Assembly (NCBI RefSeq): GCF_009830105.1
Contig: NZ_WURB01000005.1
Coordinates: 1 to 64,000, forward strand
Reading direction: 5' to 3'
DNA from: Microvirga makkahensis
Lineage (GTDB): Bacteria > Pseudomonadota > Alphaproteobacteria > Rhizobiales > Beijerinckiaceae
DNA length: 64,000 nt
In this document: positions 34,602-45,232 of the stretch, piece after piece
How the letters are laid out: every line of letters starts with the position of its first letter
How positions within the stretch are numbered: the stretch's first letter is position 1
Position numbers and translations under genes: made by a program
Notes under the pieces: generated by a model
The model's input: only the letters and a program-made list of their open reading frames with translations
Database searches by the model: none
What the model was told of the DNA's origin: nothing

Positions 34602-34938
34602 GGACTCTCCTTAAAACGGAGTTCATTTTTGTCTGGTCGAAGGCCCGCACGCCGCCACCTCCTCGACATGCCAAAGCCCGGCGCTCGAGGAGGCACCGTG
34701 CTCATCGGGAGACGTTGGGGGCAGGCCCTGTGCCTGGGTTGAACTCGGACCGGAGGGACGGGTTCCCCCTCGTCCGGGAGCTGGCGCAGATCCTCGACCC
34801 GGGATCGAAGCCCTGAGGTCGAGCGCTGCAGGACCACGCCGTATCGTCTCAGGCGGGGAGCGGAACGGGATGAACGGGCACGGTCAGGCGCGGGCCGAGG
34901 GAACCGGCCTCCGGTCAGGCGAAGAGCCAAAATAGGGT
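34602..34938. other. 337-bp gap between the MFS permease and decayed arsR
   Basis: No coding frame or RNA gene is supported. It must contain the MFS promoter. GAGG/CCTC blocks give weak hairpins only. Confidence 0.4.
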
Positions 34939-35291
34939 TTGCAATCGGCCGTCATCCTGGCCCTTGCGGCCCTTGCCCAGTCCACCCGCCTCAAGATGTT
35001 CCGCCTCCTCGCCGCCCATGAGCCGGAGGGCATGGCGGCCGGAGATATCGCCCGAGGATTGGAGTGTCCGCCAACACCATGTCGGCGCATTTGTCCGTGC
35101 TGACGCGGGCAGGACTGGTCCGCTCCGAGCGGCGCAACCTATCGATCATCTACCGATCCGACCTGGACCGCTCTCGGCCTGTTGCGACCTTCCTGCTCAA
35201 GGATTGCTGCGGCGGCAGGCCGGATGTCTGCGCGCCGCTGATCGCGGATCTCGTTCCGTGCTGCCCACCGCAGGAGCCGGCCCATGGCTGA
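34939..35291 (+). pseudogene. arsR: Frameshifted ArsR-family regulator
   Basis: TTG 34939 opens an ArsR/SmtB winged-helix protein: LALAALAQSTRLKMFRLLAA, then MAAGDIARGL. A one-base loss near 35059-35063 shifts the frame. The rest continues as VSANTMSAHLSVLTRAGLVR, SIIYRSDL, and a Cys-containing tail (KDCCGG, VPCCPPQ) that may be the metalloid site. Without the lesion it would be about 117 residues, a normal ArsR length. It overlaps the following arsC by 8 bp. A sequencing error could explain this lesion alone, but the next two genes carry more. Confidence 0.82.
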
Positions 35292-35804
35292 GCGCATCTC
35301 CAACGTCCTGTTCTCCTGCGCGGGTAACGCCGCCCGTTCAATCCTCGCAGAAGGCATCCCGCGCAAGGAGGGGGAGGGGCGTTTTCGCGCCTTCTCGGAG
35401 GGAAGCTAGCCGAAGGGCACCTTGAACCCCTTTGCCGTGAAGGTGCTCGAATCCGATGGATCCCGCCTTTACCACTCGAAGAGCTGGGATGAACCCGCCG
35501 GTCAAGATGCACCGCAGATGGATTTCGTCTTCACAGTCTGCGAGAGCGCTGCGGGCGAGGCCTGTCCCGTTTGGCCCGGACATCCCGCGACGGCCCATCG
35601 GGGCAGCGCGGACCCTGCGGCAGTGCAGGGACGGATATCGAGAAGGAAGCCGCCTTCGTGCAAGCCTTCGAATATCTCAAGAGCCGCATTTCACTTATCC
35701 TGAGCCTGCCCCTCGATACGCTCGATGCAACGGCTCTCGAGCGCGGGTTGCGTGAGATTGGCCGAATCGAGGGCGCGACGGCCGCGCCAGTCGATGCCAT
35801 ATGA
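35284..35804 (+). pseudogene. arsC: Broken thioredoxin-coupled arsenate reductase (LMW phosphatase fold)
   Basis: ATG 35284 overlaps the arsR stop. The translation has the P-loop region LFSCAGNAARS, where CTGNSARS is usual, so the loop itself is altered. Next come RFRAFSEGS, a TAG stop (35407-35409), SKSWDEPAGQDAPQMDFVF, TVCESAAGEACPVWPG, then a frameshift near 35630 to DIEKEAAFVQAFEYL and GLREIGRI. Apart from the lesions the order and length match the ~170-residue family. One stop and one frameshift make a functional product very unlikely. Confidence 0.83.
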
Positions 35805-35829
35805 CAAGTAGCAGGAAGCGGGAGCACGG

Positions 35830-36692
35830 CATGTCCGCCTTTGAACGCTATCTCACCCTCTGAGCCGCGCTCAGCATCGTCGCGGGCATTGCGCTCGGAC
35901 ATACGGTGTCCGGCGTGTTTCAGGTGGTCGGTACGGCCGAGATCGCCAAGGTCAATCTGCTTGTCGCGGCGCTGATCTGGCTGATGATCGTTCCGGTGCC
36001 GATTAGGATCGATCTCGCAGCCTTGGGCAAGCTGCGCCGACACTGGTGCGGCATCGGCGTGACCCTCTTCATCAACCGGGCGGTGAAGCCGTTCTCCATG
36101 ACGAAGCTCATCTGGTTCTTCCCCGGATTCGTGGTCAGGCCCGATCTGCCTGAGGGCGGGATCAACCCCTGTATCGCGGGCGCCATCCTCCTGGCGGCGG
36201 GTCCTGCGCGGCGATGGTGTTCGTCTGGAGCAACCTGACGAAAGGCGGACCCTATTTCACGCTCTCGCAGGTCGCGCACAACGACGCGGTCAGGTGTTCG
36301 CCCTCGTGCCGATCATCGGCCTCCTGCTCGGGATCTCGACCATCACGGTGTCTTGGGACGGGCTGGTTCTATCGATCGTGCTGTATTTCCGTTGCCGATG
36401 GTTGCCGCACAGGCCCTTCGCCACGCGCTGCTGGCGAAGGAAGCGAGGGACGTTTGCTAACCTGCTGCGCGTGCTTCAGCCTTTGTCGCTCGCGGCGCGG
36501 CTGGCGAGGCTGATGCTTCCCTTCGGCTTCCAGGACGCGCAGATTCTTGCGCAGCCCCTGGTGATCGCGATGCTGGCGGTGCCGATCCTGATCCAGGTCT
36601 GTTTCATTTCCGGACCGGTCCATCTTCTCATCGGCGCGGGTGAGAAGCACTGCGTTGCGGCCCCGTCCGCCGAGCTCGGGAAATGGCGGTGA
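35830..36692 (+). pseudogene. acr3: Decayed ACR3-type arsenite efflux permease
   Basis: The start MSAFERYLTL is followed by TGA (35860-35862), where Trp is expected. The frame then continues AALSIVAGIALGHTVSGVFQ and LIWLMIVPVPIRIDL. At least two frameshifts (near 36205 and 36293) lead to MVFVWSNLTKGGPYFTLSQV and FALVPIIGLLLGIS. A garbled stretch (about 36385-36465) and lastly QILAQPLVIAMLAVPILIQV and EKHCVAAPSA follow. The last two helices, including the GASNFFELA region, are gone. With arsR and arsC it forms an inactivated arsenic-resistance operon. Confidence 0.82.
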
Positions 36693-36714
36693 GAAAGGCC
36701 TGATGGCCTTGCCC

Positions 36715-38520
36715 TTACGAATCCATCTTCAGAGCGGCGATGAAGGCTTCCTGCGGGATGTCGACCTTGCCGTACTGGCGCATCCGCTTCTTGCCTTCCT
36801 TCTGCTTGTCGAGCAGCTTTCGCTTGCGGCTGGCGTCGCCGCCGTAGCATTTGGCGGTCACGTCCTTGCGCAGGGCGCGGATGGTTTCACGGGCAATGAT
36901 CTTGCCGCCGATCGCCGCCTGCACCGGGATCTGGAACATGTGCGGTGGGATCAGCTCCTTCAGCTTCTCGCACATGGCGCGGCCGCGGCCTTCCGCACGT
37001 GTGCGGTGCACCAGCATGGAAAGCGCGTCCACGGGCTCACCGTTGACGAGCACCGACATCTTGACGAGGTCGCCCTCGCGATAATCGGAGATGTGATAGT
37101 CGAACGAGGCGTAGCCCTTTGAGACCGACTTCAGGCGGTCGTAGAAGTCGAACACCACTTCGTTGAGAGGCAGGTCGTAGACCACCATCGCACGCTTGCC
37201 GACATAGTTGAGATCGATCTGCACGCCGCGGCGGTCCTGGCAGAGCTTGAGCACGGCGCCGAGATAATCGTCTGGGGTGAGGATCGTGGCGCGGATCCAT
37301 GGCTCCTCGATCGTTTCGATCTTCATCACATCCGGCATGTCGGCCGGGTTGTGGAGTTCCTTCAACGTGCCGTCGGTCATGCGCAGGTGGTAGACCACGC
37401 TGGGTGCGGTGGAGATGAGGTCGAGGTTGAACTCGCGCTCAAGGCGCTCCTGAATGATTTCGAGGTGCAGGAGGCCGAGAAAGCCGCAGCGGAAACCGAA
37501 GCCGAGCGCGGCGGAGGTCTCCATCTCGTAGGTGAAGCTCGCGTCGTTCAGGCGAAGCTTGCCCATCGCGGAGCGCAAGGCTTCGAAATCGGCGGCATCC
37601 ACGGGAAAGAGGCCGCAGAATACCACCGGCTGCACGGGCTTGAAGCCGGGCAGCGCCTCGGCGGTGGGCTTGCGCTCGTCGGTAATGGTGTCGCCGACGC
37701 GGGTATCAGCGACTTCCTTGATCGAAGCCGTGAGGAAGCCGACCTCGCCGGGGCCGAGCTGATCCACGTCCGTCATCTTGGGCCGGAACACGCCGACCTT
37801 GTCGACGCCATAGGTGGCGCCGGTGCCCATCATGCGGATGGTCTGGCCCTTCTTCAGAGTGCCGTCGATGATTCGCACGAGCACGACAACGCCGAGATAG
37901 GCATCGTACCAGGAATCGACGAGCATCGCCTTCAGCGGCGCCTCCAGGTCTCCCTTCGGCGGAGGCAGCTTCTGGACGATGGCCTCCAGTACGCCCTCGA
38001 TGTTGAGGCCGGTCTTGGCGGAGATCGGCACGGCGTCCGAAGCGTCGATGCCGATCACCTCCTCAATCTGCTCCTTGATCCGGTCCGGATCGGCGGCGGG
38101 CAGGTCGATCTTGTTGAGGACGGGCACGATCTCATGGTTGGCGTCGATGGCCTGGTAGACATTGGCGAGGGTCTGGGCCTCGACGCCCTGGGACGCGTCC
38201 ACGACCAAAAGCGAGCCTTCGCATGCGGCCAAGGAGCGCGAGACCTCGTAGGCGAAGTCCACGTGACCGGGGGTGTCCATGAGGTTCAGGATATAGGTCT
38301 TGCCGTCCTGAGCCTTGTATTCCAGGCGCACGGTCTGGGCCTTGATGGTGATGCCGCGCTCGCGCTCGATGTCCATGTTGTCGAGCACCTGCTCCGTCAT
38401 CTCACGGGCGGAGAGCGCTCCGGTGGCCTGGATCAGGCGGTCGGCCAGGGTCGACTTCCCGTGGTCGATATGCGCCACGATGGAGAAGTTCCGGATGTTG
38501 TCGAAGGTGCGAGCGGTCAT
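36715..38520 (-). CDS. lepA: Elongation factor 4 (back-translocating GTPase)
   Basis: The 601-residue GTPase acts on stalled or mis-translocated ribosomes. G1 is AHIDHGKST (about 17-25), G3 is DTPGHVDF, and G4 is NKIDLP. Domains run G, II, III (with [14 protein letters not shown]), V, and the LepA-specific C-terminal domain ending [20 protein letters not shown]. Length is standard. It is transcribed alone, with a 280-bp gap upstream. The assignment is certain. Confidence 0.98.
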   Translation of the reverse strand: MTARTFDNIRNFSIVAHIDHGKSTLADRLIQATGALSAREMTEQVLDNMDIERERGITIKAQTVRLEYKAQDGKTYILNLMDTPGHVDFAYEVSRSLAACEGSLLVVDASQGVEAQTLANVYQAIDANHEIVPVLNKIDLPAADPDRIKEQIEEVIGIDASDAVPISAKTGLNIEGVLEAIVQKLPPPKGDLEAPLKAMLVDSWYDAYLGVVVLVRIIDGTLKKGQTIRMMGTGATYGVDKVGVFRPKMTDVDQLGPGEVGFLTASIKEVADTRVGDTITDERKPTAEALPGFKPVQPVVFCGLFPVDAADFEALRSAMGKLRLNDASFTYEMETSAALGFGFRCGFLGLLHLEIIQERLEREFNLDLISTAPSVVYHLRMTDGTLKELHNPADMPDVMKIETIEEPWIRATILTPDDYLGAVLKLCQDRRGVQIDLNYVGKRAMVVYDLPLNEVVFDFYDRLKSVSKGYASFDYHISDYREGDLVKMSVLVNGEPVDALSMLVHRTRAEGRGRAMCEKLKELIPPHMFQIPVQAAIGGKIIARETIRALRKDVTAKCYGGDASRKRKLLDKQKEGKKRMRQYGKVDIPQEAFIAALKMDS

Positions 38521-38725
38521 AATCTTACAAGGATAAGAATGGTTGAGGCCGCAATAGCAGCAAGGCTCTCCAAAGCCAAGGGAAGCCGGTGCCGCGCCAA
38601 GGGCAGAGCCCCGTAGACAGGCCTAAAAGCCCAAGAAGTGAGGCTTGGCCTCTCAAAAGGACGGTACATCCCCTCATGTAGTCAGGGCAGGGACGGGGTT
38701 AAACCCACCCCCTCTCTCGATCCGC

Positions 38726-38762
38726 CCCACAGGGGCAGGCGCCATCCGCCTGCCCCTGTGGG
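38726..38762. terminator. 16-bp perfect hairpin downstream of the SulP gene
   Basis: Arms 38726-38741 and 38747-38762 are perfectly complementary around ccatc. It lies 38 bp after the SulP stop on the minus strand. The T run expected of an intrinsic terminator is absent, so it may act as a Rho-related or RNA-stabilising structure. Confidence 0.6.
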
Positions 38763-38800
38763 ATGTCGTGCCCGCGCGGGTGCCGTGCGGGCCGGAAGGC

Positions 38801-40279
38801 TCAGTGCGCCGAGGGGAGCGCCGCTCCCTCCTTGTTGTGGATGCCTAGCCGGTCCACCAGGGTAGCGCTGGCCTCGTTGAGACCCACGATCTCCACCGGA
38901 ATGTCGTGGTGGCGGAACTTCAGCACGACCCGGTCTAGGGCGTTGATGCCGGTGATGTCCCAGAAATGGGAGGCGTGGACGTCGATGACGACCTTCTCCA
39001 GGTCCTCCTCGCGGAAGTCGAAGGCGCTATGGAAGGCCTCTGCCGTAGCGAAGAAGATTTCGCCGTTCACCAGATAGGTCCGCACCCTGCCTTCGCGGCT
39101 GGAGTCCACGCGGAAGAACTTGGCGACCTTGCGGGCGAAGAAGATGCCGCTGAGGATCACGCCTGCCAGCACGCCCTTGGCGAGATCGTGGGTGAGGACC
39201 ACCACGGCCACGGTCACCAGCATAACGATGGTGGAGCTCTTCGGGTGCAGGCGCATGGCGAGGATCGAGCCCCATTGGAAGGTGTTGATCGACACCATGA
39301 TCATCACGGCAACCAGGGCGGCCATGGGGATCTGACGCACCCACTCGTCGAGCACCAGAATGAGGAAGAGCAGGAACGCGCCCGCCCAAAGGGTGGACAG
39401 GCGCCCGCGCCCGCCCGAGGAGACGTTGATCACCGACTGGCCGATCATGGCGCAGCCCGCCATGCCGCCGAATAGGCCCGCCACGATGTTGGCAATGCCC
39501 TGGCCCGTGCATTCCCGGTTCTTGGAACTGTCCGTGTCCGTCATCTCGTCCAGGATGGCAGCCGTCATGAGGGATTCCAGCAGGCCTACCATGGCGAGCG
39601 TCAGCGAATAGGGCAGGATGATTTCGAGCGTCTCGAAATTGAGCGGAATGTCGGGCAGAGCGAAGGTCGGCAGATCGCTCGGCAGCTGGCCCATGTCGCC
39701 GACGGTGCGAAGATCGAACCCAAAATAGATGGAGACCGCCGTCAGCAGCACAATGGTGACGAGGGCCGAGGGAACCGCCTTCGTCAGACGCGGCAATCCG
39801 TAGATGATGGCGAGCCCGACGGCTACCATCCCGACCATGAGCGGTCCCGCGCCATTGAACTCGGGCAACTGCGCCATGAAGATGAGAATCGCGAGCGCAT
39901 TCACGAAACCCGTCACGACCGAGCGGGAGACGAAGCGCATCAGATCTCCGAGGCGCAGGAGGCCCGCGAGGATCTGAAGCACGCCCGTCAGAAGCGTGGC
40001 CGCCAGCAGATATTGAAGCCCGTGATCCTTCACGAGGGATCCCATTACGAGAGCCATGGCGCCCGTTGCGGCGGAGATCATGCCGGGGCGCCCGCCGGCG
40101 AAGGCAATGACGACGGCGATGCAGAAGGAGGCATAGAGGCCGACTTGGGGATCGACACCTGCGATGATCGAAAACGCAATGGCCTCGGGGATAAGCGCGA
40201 GAGCCACCACCGTCCCGGCGAGGAGATCGTTACGGACGTTCGGGAACCACTCGGCTTTGAGGCGGGAGAGAGATGTCAT
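38801..40279 (-). CDS. SulP family anion transporter with STAS domain
   Basis: The 492-residue inner-membrane protein has the SulP core of about 11-12 helices (about 20-385). It starts [28 protein letters not shown] (split), the family hallmark. A cytoplasmic STAS domain follows (about 395-485) with [23 protein letters not shown] 40279 is chosen because AGAGG lies 8 bp upstream. SulP proteins move sulfate, bicarbonate or C4-dicarboxylates. The lack of carbonic anhydrase or sulfate-assimilation neighbours leaves the substrate open. Confidence 0.94.
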   Translation of the reverse strand: MTSLSRLKAEWFPNVRNDLLAGTVVALALIPEAIAFSIIAGVDPQVGLYASFCIAVVIAFAGGRPGMISAATGAMALVMGSLVKDHGLQYLLAATLLTGVLQILAGLLRLGDLMRFVSRSVVTGFVNALAILIFMAQLPEFNGAGPLMVGMVAVGLAIIYGLPRLTKAVPSALVTIVLLTAVSIYFGFDLRTVGDMGQLPSDLPTFALPDIPLNFETLEIILPYSLTLAMVGLLESLMTAAILDEMTDTDSSKNRECTGQGIANIVAGLFGGMAGCAMIGQSVINVSSGGRGRLSTLWAGAFLLFLILVLDEWVRQIPMAALVAVMIMVSINTFQWGSILAMRLHPKSSTIVMLVTVAVVVLTHDLAKGVLAGVILSGIFFARKVAKFFRVDSSREGRVRTYLVNGEIFFATAEAFHSAFDFREEDLEKVVIDVHASHFWDITGINALDRVVLKFRHHDIPVEIVGLNEASATLVDRLGIHNKEGAALPSAH

Positions 40280-40610
40280 AGAAAAGGCCTCTAAGCCCCT
40301 GGTCGCCAGGGCTGTTGAAAGCACCGCTCACAACCACGCTGCCACCGCAAGGGGGGCAGGCTAGCGGGCTCCAGGATTTGAAAATGGTCGATTCAGGTTG
40401 TGCGCGTGCGCTACGGCGGCGTCATCCGCAAGAGCTTCGAAGAGGCGGCAGCAAGAATCATGACCCCTCCATAACAGCATGACGCCGCTTTGAAAACCGT
40501 GTGATCCCGTTCTGGCATGCTCTCGGCGTATGTGAACGATGGCCCAGTTTCGCGACGGGCCTGTGCGCCCTACTTCCTGCTGACGGTGGAGAGAGGTGCG
40601 AAAGGTTGCC
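40280..40610. other. 331-bp divergent promoter region of SulP and APC genes
   Basis: No gene is supported. Both flanking genes start here, so promoters on both strands are expected; I cannot assign them with confidence. Confidence 0.4.
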
Positions 40611-41978
40611 ATGGCGAAGCCTCCTGTCATGACGGATGCGGCGGGCATTTACGGTGAGAAAGAGCGTCCCGAACTCCACCGCTCCATCGGCCCCTTCCAG
40701 ATGACCCTCTACGGGCTCGGCAGCATGCTGGGTTCTGGCATCTACGGCCTGATCGGACAGGCGGCAGGGCAGGTGGGCAATGCGATCTGGCTTGCCTTCC
40801 TGGTGGCCTTGGTAGCGGCTCTGCTCACGGCCCTGACCTATGCCTCCCTCGGCTCCCGCTACCCCCGCGCGGGCGGCGCGGCCTATGTGGCGGAGCGCGC
40901 CTATCGCTCGCCTCTGGTCGGCTTCGTGGTAGGCTTGGCCGTGGCCTGCTCAGCCCTGACCTCGGTCGCCACGCAATCGCGCGTCTTCGCGGCGAATCTT
41001 GCAAGCCTGACCGGCAGCGGAGAGGAAACCGTGACGCTGCTGGCGCTGGGGTTCCTTCTCCTCCTCACGGGCCTCGTGCTGAGGGGGATCCGCGAATCCA
41101 TGTGGGTCAACGTGCTCTGCACCTGCATCGAGGCGGGCGGCCTGCTGCTGGTGGTGGCGGTGGGCATCAGCTCTTGGGGGTCGGTCGATCTTCTGGAGAT
41201 CCCGCCGCCAGGAGAGGGCGCAAGCGACGTGATGGTCCTGCTCGTGCTGCAGGGTGCGGTGCTCACGTTCTTCGCTTTCCTTGGCTTCGAGGACACCATC
41301 AACGTGGCGGAGGAGTGCCGCGATCCGGAGCGCACCATCCCCATCGGTCTCATCGCGGCCATGGCGATCTCGGCCGTGATCTATGTCGCGGTTTCGATCA
41401 CAGCCGTGTCGGTCCTGCCCTGGCGTGAGCTCGCAGCCGCGCCGGGTCCGCTCACGACTGTCATGGAAAAGGCCGCACCCTGGCTGCCGCCCATCGTCTA
41501 TACGGCCATCACGCTCTTTGCTGTCGGCAATACCGCGCTCGTCAACTACGTGACGGCTTCGCGCCTCGCCTATGGCATGGCACATCAGGGATTGCTGCCG
41601 GCATGGCTCGGACGCGTCCATGAGCGGCGTCGCACGCCGCATCTCGCCATTCTGGCGCTGTTCGCCGTTGCGGCTCCGATTGCCGTCATCGGTACCATCG
41701 CCCAACTCGCCTCCGCGACCGTACTCTTGCTGCTCACGGTCTTCGCAAGCCTCAACGGGGCGCTCGTGATCCTGAAGAACCGTGACGGCGAGCCGCGCGG
41801 ACGTTTCGAGATCCCGCAAGCTCTGCCGATCCTCGGCACTCTCGTCTGCGCAGGCCTCGTGATCGTGCGCGTTGCAGCCGGCGACTGGCGGGCGCCCGCC
41901 TTAGCAGGAGCGCTGCTCGCCGGAATTCTCCTGCTCTACGTACTGTTCCGGCCCATGGCACGACAAGCGCGCGGCTAG
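40611..41978 (+). CDS. APC family amino-acid permease
   Basis: The 455-residue transporter has 12 predicted helices. Helix 1 includes the unwound substrate-site motif GLGSMLGSGIYGLIGQAAG (about 31-49), and FFAFLGFEDTINVAEECRDPERTIP (split) is the typical helix 6 to loop segment. ATG 40611 behind GAAAGG is preferred to GTG 40596, which lies too close to its GGAGAG. APC permeases are proton-coupled importers or antiporters of amino acids or amines. The substrate is not evident. It is monocistronic. Confidence 0.93.
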   Translation: MAKPPVMTDAAGIYGEKERPELHRSIGPFQMTLYGLGSMLGSGIYGLIGQAAGQVGNAIWLAFLVALVAALLTALTYASLGSRYPRAGGAAYVAERAYRSPLVGFVVGLAVACSALTSVATQSRVFAANLASLTGSGEETVTLLALGFLLLLTGLVLRGIRESMWVNVLCTCIEAGGLLLVVAVGISSWGSVDLLEIPPPGEGASDVMVLLVLQGAVLTFFAFLGFEDTINVAEECRDPERTIPIGLIAAMAISAVIYVAVSITAVSVLPWRELAAAPGPLTTVMEKAAPWLPPIVYTAITLFAVGNTALVNYVTASRLAYGMAHQGLLPAWLGRVHERRRTPHLAILALFAVAAPIAVIGTIAQLASATVLLLLTVFASLNGALVILKNRDGEPRGRFEIPQALPILGTLVCAGLVIVRVAAGDWRAPALAGALLAGILLLYVLFRPMARQARG

Positions 41979-42010
41979 AGAACGCACTTGTCATGCCTTG
42001 GAAAATCCGG

Positions 42011-42418
42011 TCAGCGAGCGCACTCGACGGGAACGCGCTCCCCCGTGCCCTGCACGAGGACGGTGCGGCACGGAACGCCGTTGATCACGCGGATCTCATG
42101 CGGCGCGGCGTTGGGGAAGGGCGAGGTCGGGGTGCCCGAGACAGCGGCCCCGCCAGCCGGCGGTCCAACGAGAATGCTGCCGGTTGACATCGGGTCCATG
42201 CCGACCATGCCGGTCGGGGCAGCGCATTGTACAGGGATGCGCTGACCGCTGTTGTGATCAAGGACGGTTCGGCATGGAACGCCGTTGATCGTACGGATTT
42301 CGTGGGGAGCGGCATGGGGGAAGGGCGAGTTGGGCGTTCCGCTGACCTGAGCCTGCGCAAGGCCGATGGTTCCGAGCACCATGAAACCGGTGCTGGCAAC
42401 GATCGAAAGCGTCTTCAC
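42011..42418 (-). CDS. Small secreted protein with two near-identical Cys repeats
   Basis: GTG 42418 is the start because GAGGAGG lies 6 bp before it and a clear signal peptide (MKTLSIVASTGFMVLGTIG... to AQA, about 1-23) follows. The 135-residue product is a tandem duplication. Unit 1 (about 25-60) and unit 2 (about 93-134) both read VSGTPxSPFPxAAPHEIR, INGVPCRTVL and then V-x-C before the end, joined by a Met/Gly/Pro-rich linker. Each unit has two Cys that could pair. The organisation suggests a periplasmic or surface binding module. I do not recognise a family. Confidence 0.8.
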   Translation of the reverse strand: MKTLSIVASTGFMVLGTIGLAQAQVSGTPNSPFPHAAPHEIRTINGVPCRTVLDHNSGQRIPVQCAAPTGMVGMDPMSTGSILVGPPAGGAAVSGTPTSPFPNAAPHEIRVINGVPCRTVLVQGTGERVPVECAR

Positions 42419-42630
42419 AGAAACCTCCTCGGTTGATAGGAAAATGGGCCGCATTGGCGAGCCGGAGGTTTAACGCCTGGGGAGGAGATGGTTTCCTGTT
42501 CGAGGCAATATGCTGCGGGCTGCCGAAGAAGCGCGCAGCCATTTCGCCTCGGGCGAAATCGACGTCAGTCCCTTGATTTTCAAGGTTTCGTGGGTACAGA
42601 CGCGCAGTAGCGCAAAGCTGGGCTTGTCGC

Positions 42631-43722
42631 TCAGTGCCCCTGTTCAAGAATGCGCGAGATCACCTTGGCCGTGTAATCCACCATCGGCACGATGCGCGCA
42701 TAATTCAGCCGTGTCGGGCCGATCACGCCGAGAACGCCGACGATCTTCTGATTGCCGTCACGAAAAGGTGCGGCAATCATCGAGGAACCGGAGAGCGAGA
42801 AGAGCTTGTTTTCCGATCCGATGAAGATGCGCACCCCCTCACCGCCTTCGGCGCGGCTGAGCAGGTCGATGACGTCGGTTTGCGTTTCCAGATCCGAGAA
42901 AAGCAAACGGATGCGCTCGAGGTCCTCCACGGCCTTCAGGTCGTCGAGCAGGTTCGCCTGGCCGCGCACGATGAGCTGGCGCGAGTCCGCAGGGCCGACG
43001 GTCGTGGCCAGTCCCGCCTCGACGAGCTTGGCGGTAAGCGCGTCCAGAGCGCGTTCCATCTCCTCGCGGCGCAAGACGATCTCCTGCTTGAGATCGCCGA
43101 GCGTCTTGCCCTGGATGCGCGCATTGAGGAAGTTGCCGGCCTCCGTGAGCGCGCCGGCGGGCAGGCCTGCGGGAAGGTCGAGAAGGCGGTTCTCGACGGA
43201 GCCATCTTCCGACACCAGCACCACGAGCGCACGGGTGGGATCGAGCCGCACGAACTCGATATGCTTCAGGCGGGCATTCGATTTCGACGTCACCACCACG
43301 CCCGCGCCGCGCGACACGCCCGACAGCAAAGCCGAGGCCTCGGCCAGGGCGGATTCCATGGTGTGGCCGCTGGCGGCGGCCCGCATCTGGGCTTCGATCC
43401 GGGCGCGCTCGTCGGCGGACACGTCGCCGATCTCCAGCATGGCATCGACGAAGAAACGCAGGCCGATTTCCGTCGGCAGCCGCCCGGCGCTGGTATGGGG
43501 CGCGAAGATCAGGCCCGCCGCCTCCAGATCCGCCATCACGTTGCGAATCGAGGCCGGTGAGAGCGTCATCGGCAGGATGCGGGAGAGATGGCGCGAGCCG
43601 ACGGGCTCGCCGGTCATGAGATAGCTCTCGACGATCTGGCGGAAGATCTCGCGGGATCGGTCGTTCAGTTCCGCGATGGCGCGGGCGTCCGAGAGATTCG
43701 AGAAGGGACCGGTTGCGTGCAT
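42631..43722 (-). CDS. hrcA: Heat-inducible transcription repressor
   Basis: HrcA represses groESL/dnaK-type operons by binding CIRCE elements. The 363-residue product has an N-terminal winged helix (about 15-90) with [21 protein letters not shown] and a GAF-like dimerisation domain with GVGVIGPTR-like [21 protein letters not shown] at the C-terminus. It is divergent from rph by 144 bp, a conserved Rhizobiales arrangement. I find no CIRCE-like TTAGCACTC inverted repeat in that gap, so hrcA is not obviously autoregulated here. grpE lies 17 kb away. Confidence 0.97.
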   Translation of the reverse strand: MHATGPFSNLSDARAIAELNDRSREIFRQIVESYLMTGEPVGSRHLSRILPMTLSPASIRNVMADLEAAGLIFAPHTSAGRLPTEIGLRFFVDAMLEIGDVSADERARIEAQMRAAASGHTMESALAEASALLSGVSRGAGVVVTSKSNARLKHIEFVRLDPTRALVVLVSEDGSVENRLLDLPAGLPAGALTEAGNFLNARIQGKTLGDLKQEIVLRREEMERALDALTAKLVEAGLATTVGPADSRQLIVRGQANLLDDLKAVEDLERIRLLFSDLETQTDVIDLLSRAEGGEGVRIFIGSENKLFSLSGSSMIAAPFRDGNQKIVGVLGVIGPTRLNYARIVPMVDYTAKVISRILEQGH

Positions 43723-43866
43723 GTAAAGGGTTCTACGCTTTCACAATTCCACCCTGCAAGTCCGCATTATGTGCGGACGAAAGAGGCTTTCGGCAAGGCT
43801 CGAGCTTGCCTAAAGCGCGCTCTGGCCTCAAACAGGCATCCAGACAAGCCTCAGGAGATCACGATC

Positions 43867-44580
43867 ATGCGTCCCTCGAACCGCGCCCCCGACGAACTGC
43901 GTCCCATCACCCTGGAGCGCGGCGTCGCGCGCTATGCGGAGGGCTCCTGCCTCGTCTCCTTCGGCAATACCAAGGTGCTCTGCACCGCCTCGCTCGAGGA
44001 AAAGGGGCCGCCTTGGCTGCGCGGCACCGGCAGGGGCTGGGTGACGGCGGAATATTCCATGCTGCCCCGCGCCACGCACGAGCGCACCAGGCGCGAAGTC
44101 AATTCCGGCAAGCCGTCCGGCCGCACACAGGAAATCCAGCGCCTCATCGGCCGCTCGCTCCGCGCGGTGGTGAACCTGCCCGCCATCGGCGAGCGTCAGA
44201 TCGTGCTCGATTGCGACGTGATCCAGGCCGACGGCGGCACCCGCACCGCCTCCATCACCGGCGCCTGGGTGGCCTTGCACGAGTGCTTCGCCTGGATGCA
44301 GAACCGCTCGATCATCTCCATCAACCCGCTGCGCGAGCCGGTGGCCGCCATTTCCTGCGGGATCTACCAGGGACAGCCGGTGCTCGATCTCGATTATGCC
44401 GAGGATTCCGCCGCCGAGACGGATGCGAATTTCGTCATCACGGGTTCGGGCGGCATCGTCGAGGTGCAGGGCACGGCGGAGGGCAAGCCCTTCTCGGAGG
44501 ACGAGTTCCTGAGCCTCCTGCGCCTTGCCAAGGAAGGTGTGGCCCAGCTCGTCGAGCTTCAGAAGAAGGCGGTGGCCTGA
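43867..44580 (+). CDS. rph: Ribonuclease PH
   Basis: RNase PH trims tRNA 3' ends phosphorolytically. The 237-residue product matches family length and contains [38 protein letters not shown], the phosphate-site [16 protein letters not shown], and [18 protein letters not shown]. The start ATG 43867 follows CAGGAGAT. The frame is open far upstream but without protein-like sequence. It overlaps the rdgB start by one base, so the two are coupled. Confidence 0.98.
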   Translation: MRPSNRAPDELRPITLERGVARYAEGSCLVSFGNTKVLCTASLEEKGPPWLRGTGRGWVTAEYSMLPRATHERTRREVNSGKPSGRTQEIQRLIGRSLRAVVNLPAIGERQIVLDCDVIQADGGTRTASITGAWVALHECFAWMQNRSIISINPLREPVAAISCGIYQGQPVLDLDYAEDSAAETDANFVITGSGGIVEVQGTAEGKPFSEDEFLSLLRLAKEGVAQLVELQKKAVA

Positions 44581-45224
44581 TGCGGCATCGTCCTCTCACA
44601 GGCAAGGTCGTCATCGCCACCCACAACGCGGGCAAGCTGCGCGAGATGCAGGAGCTTTTGACCCCCTTCGGGATCGAGGCCGTATCCGCGGGCGAACTCG
44701 GTCTGCCGGTTCCCGACGAGACGGGGCACATGTTCGCCGAGAACGCCGCTATCAAGGCCCACGCCGCCGCCAAGGCGACCGGCCTGCCTGCGTTCTCCGA
44801 CGATTCCGGGCTGTGCGTCCATGCGCTCGATGGTGCGCCGGGTCTGTTCACGGCGGATTGGGCGGGTCCGAACAGGGATTTCCGCGCGGCCATGGAGCGC
44901 GTCCATCGCGAGCTGGAGAAGCGTGAGGCCACGGACAGGCGCGCGCATTTCGTCTCCGCCCTCGTCATCGCCTGGCCCGACGGCCATGAGGAACTCTTCG
45001 AGGGGCGGGTGTTCGGCGAGGTCGTTTGGCCGCCGCGGGGCGACAGGGGCTTCGGCTACGATCCCATGTTCCAGCCGGACGGCTTCGTCGAGACCTTCGG
45101 CGAGCTGTCGTCGGAAGAAAAGCACGGCATCGACTGGTCGAAGCCGGAGCCGGAAGGCCTCTCCCACCGGGCGCGCGCTTTCCTGAAGCTCGCGGCGGGG
45201 TGCTTGAAGAAAGCGTCTGCTTGA
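44580..45224 (+). CDS. rdgB: dITP/XTP pyrophosphatase
   Basis: RdgB/Ham1 removes non-canonical purine nucleotides from the precursor pool. The 214-residue enzyme has the substrate-binding [11 protein letters not shown] (about 13-23), the catalytic ADDSG equivalent [17 protein letters not shown], and [12 protein letters not shown] plus [16 protein letters not shown] near the end. ATG 44580 overlaps the rph TGA. It is followed 8 bp later by a DUF5063 gene. Assignment is certain. Confidence 0.97.
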   Translation: MRHRPLTGKVVIATHNAGKLREMQELLTPFGIEAVSAGELGLPVPDETGHMFAENAAIKAHAAAKATGLPAFSDDSGLCVHALDGAPGLFTADWAGPNRDFRAAMERVHRELEKREATDRRAHFVSALVIAWPDGHEELFEGRVFGEVVWPPRGDRGFGYDPMFQPDGFVETFGELSSEEKHGIDWSKPEPEGLSHRARAFLKLAAGCLKKASA

Positions 45225-45232
45225 ATACGCCT

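Noticed and set aside
37351-38616. A 421-codon open frame on the plus strand opposite lepA
   Set aside because: It is the GC-rich mirror of lepA, with a His/Asp/Gly-biased translation and no ribosome-binding site. lepA itself is certain.
43723-43866. A CIRCE element between hrcA and rph
   Set aside because: I looked for the TTAGCACTC-N9-GAGTGCTAA pattern and found only a short gtccgca/tgcggac hairpin.
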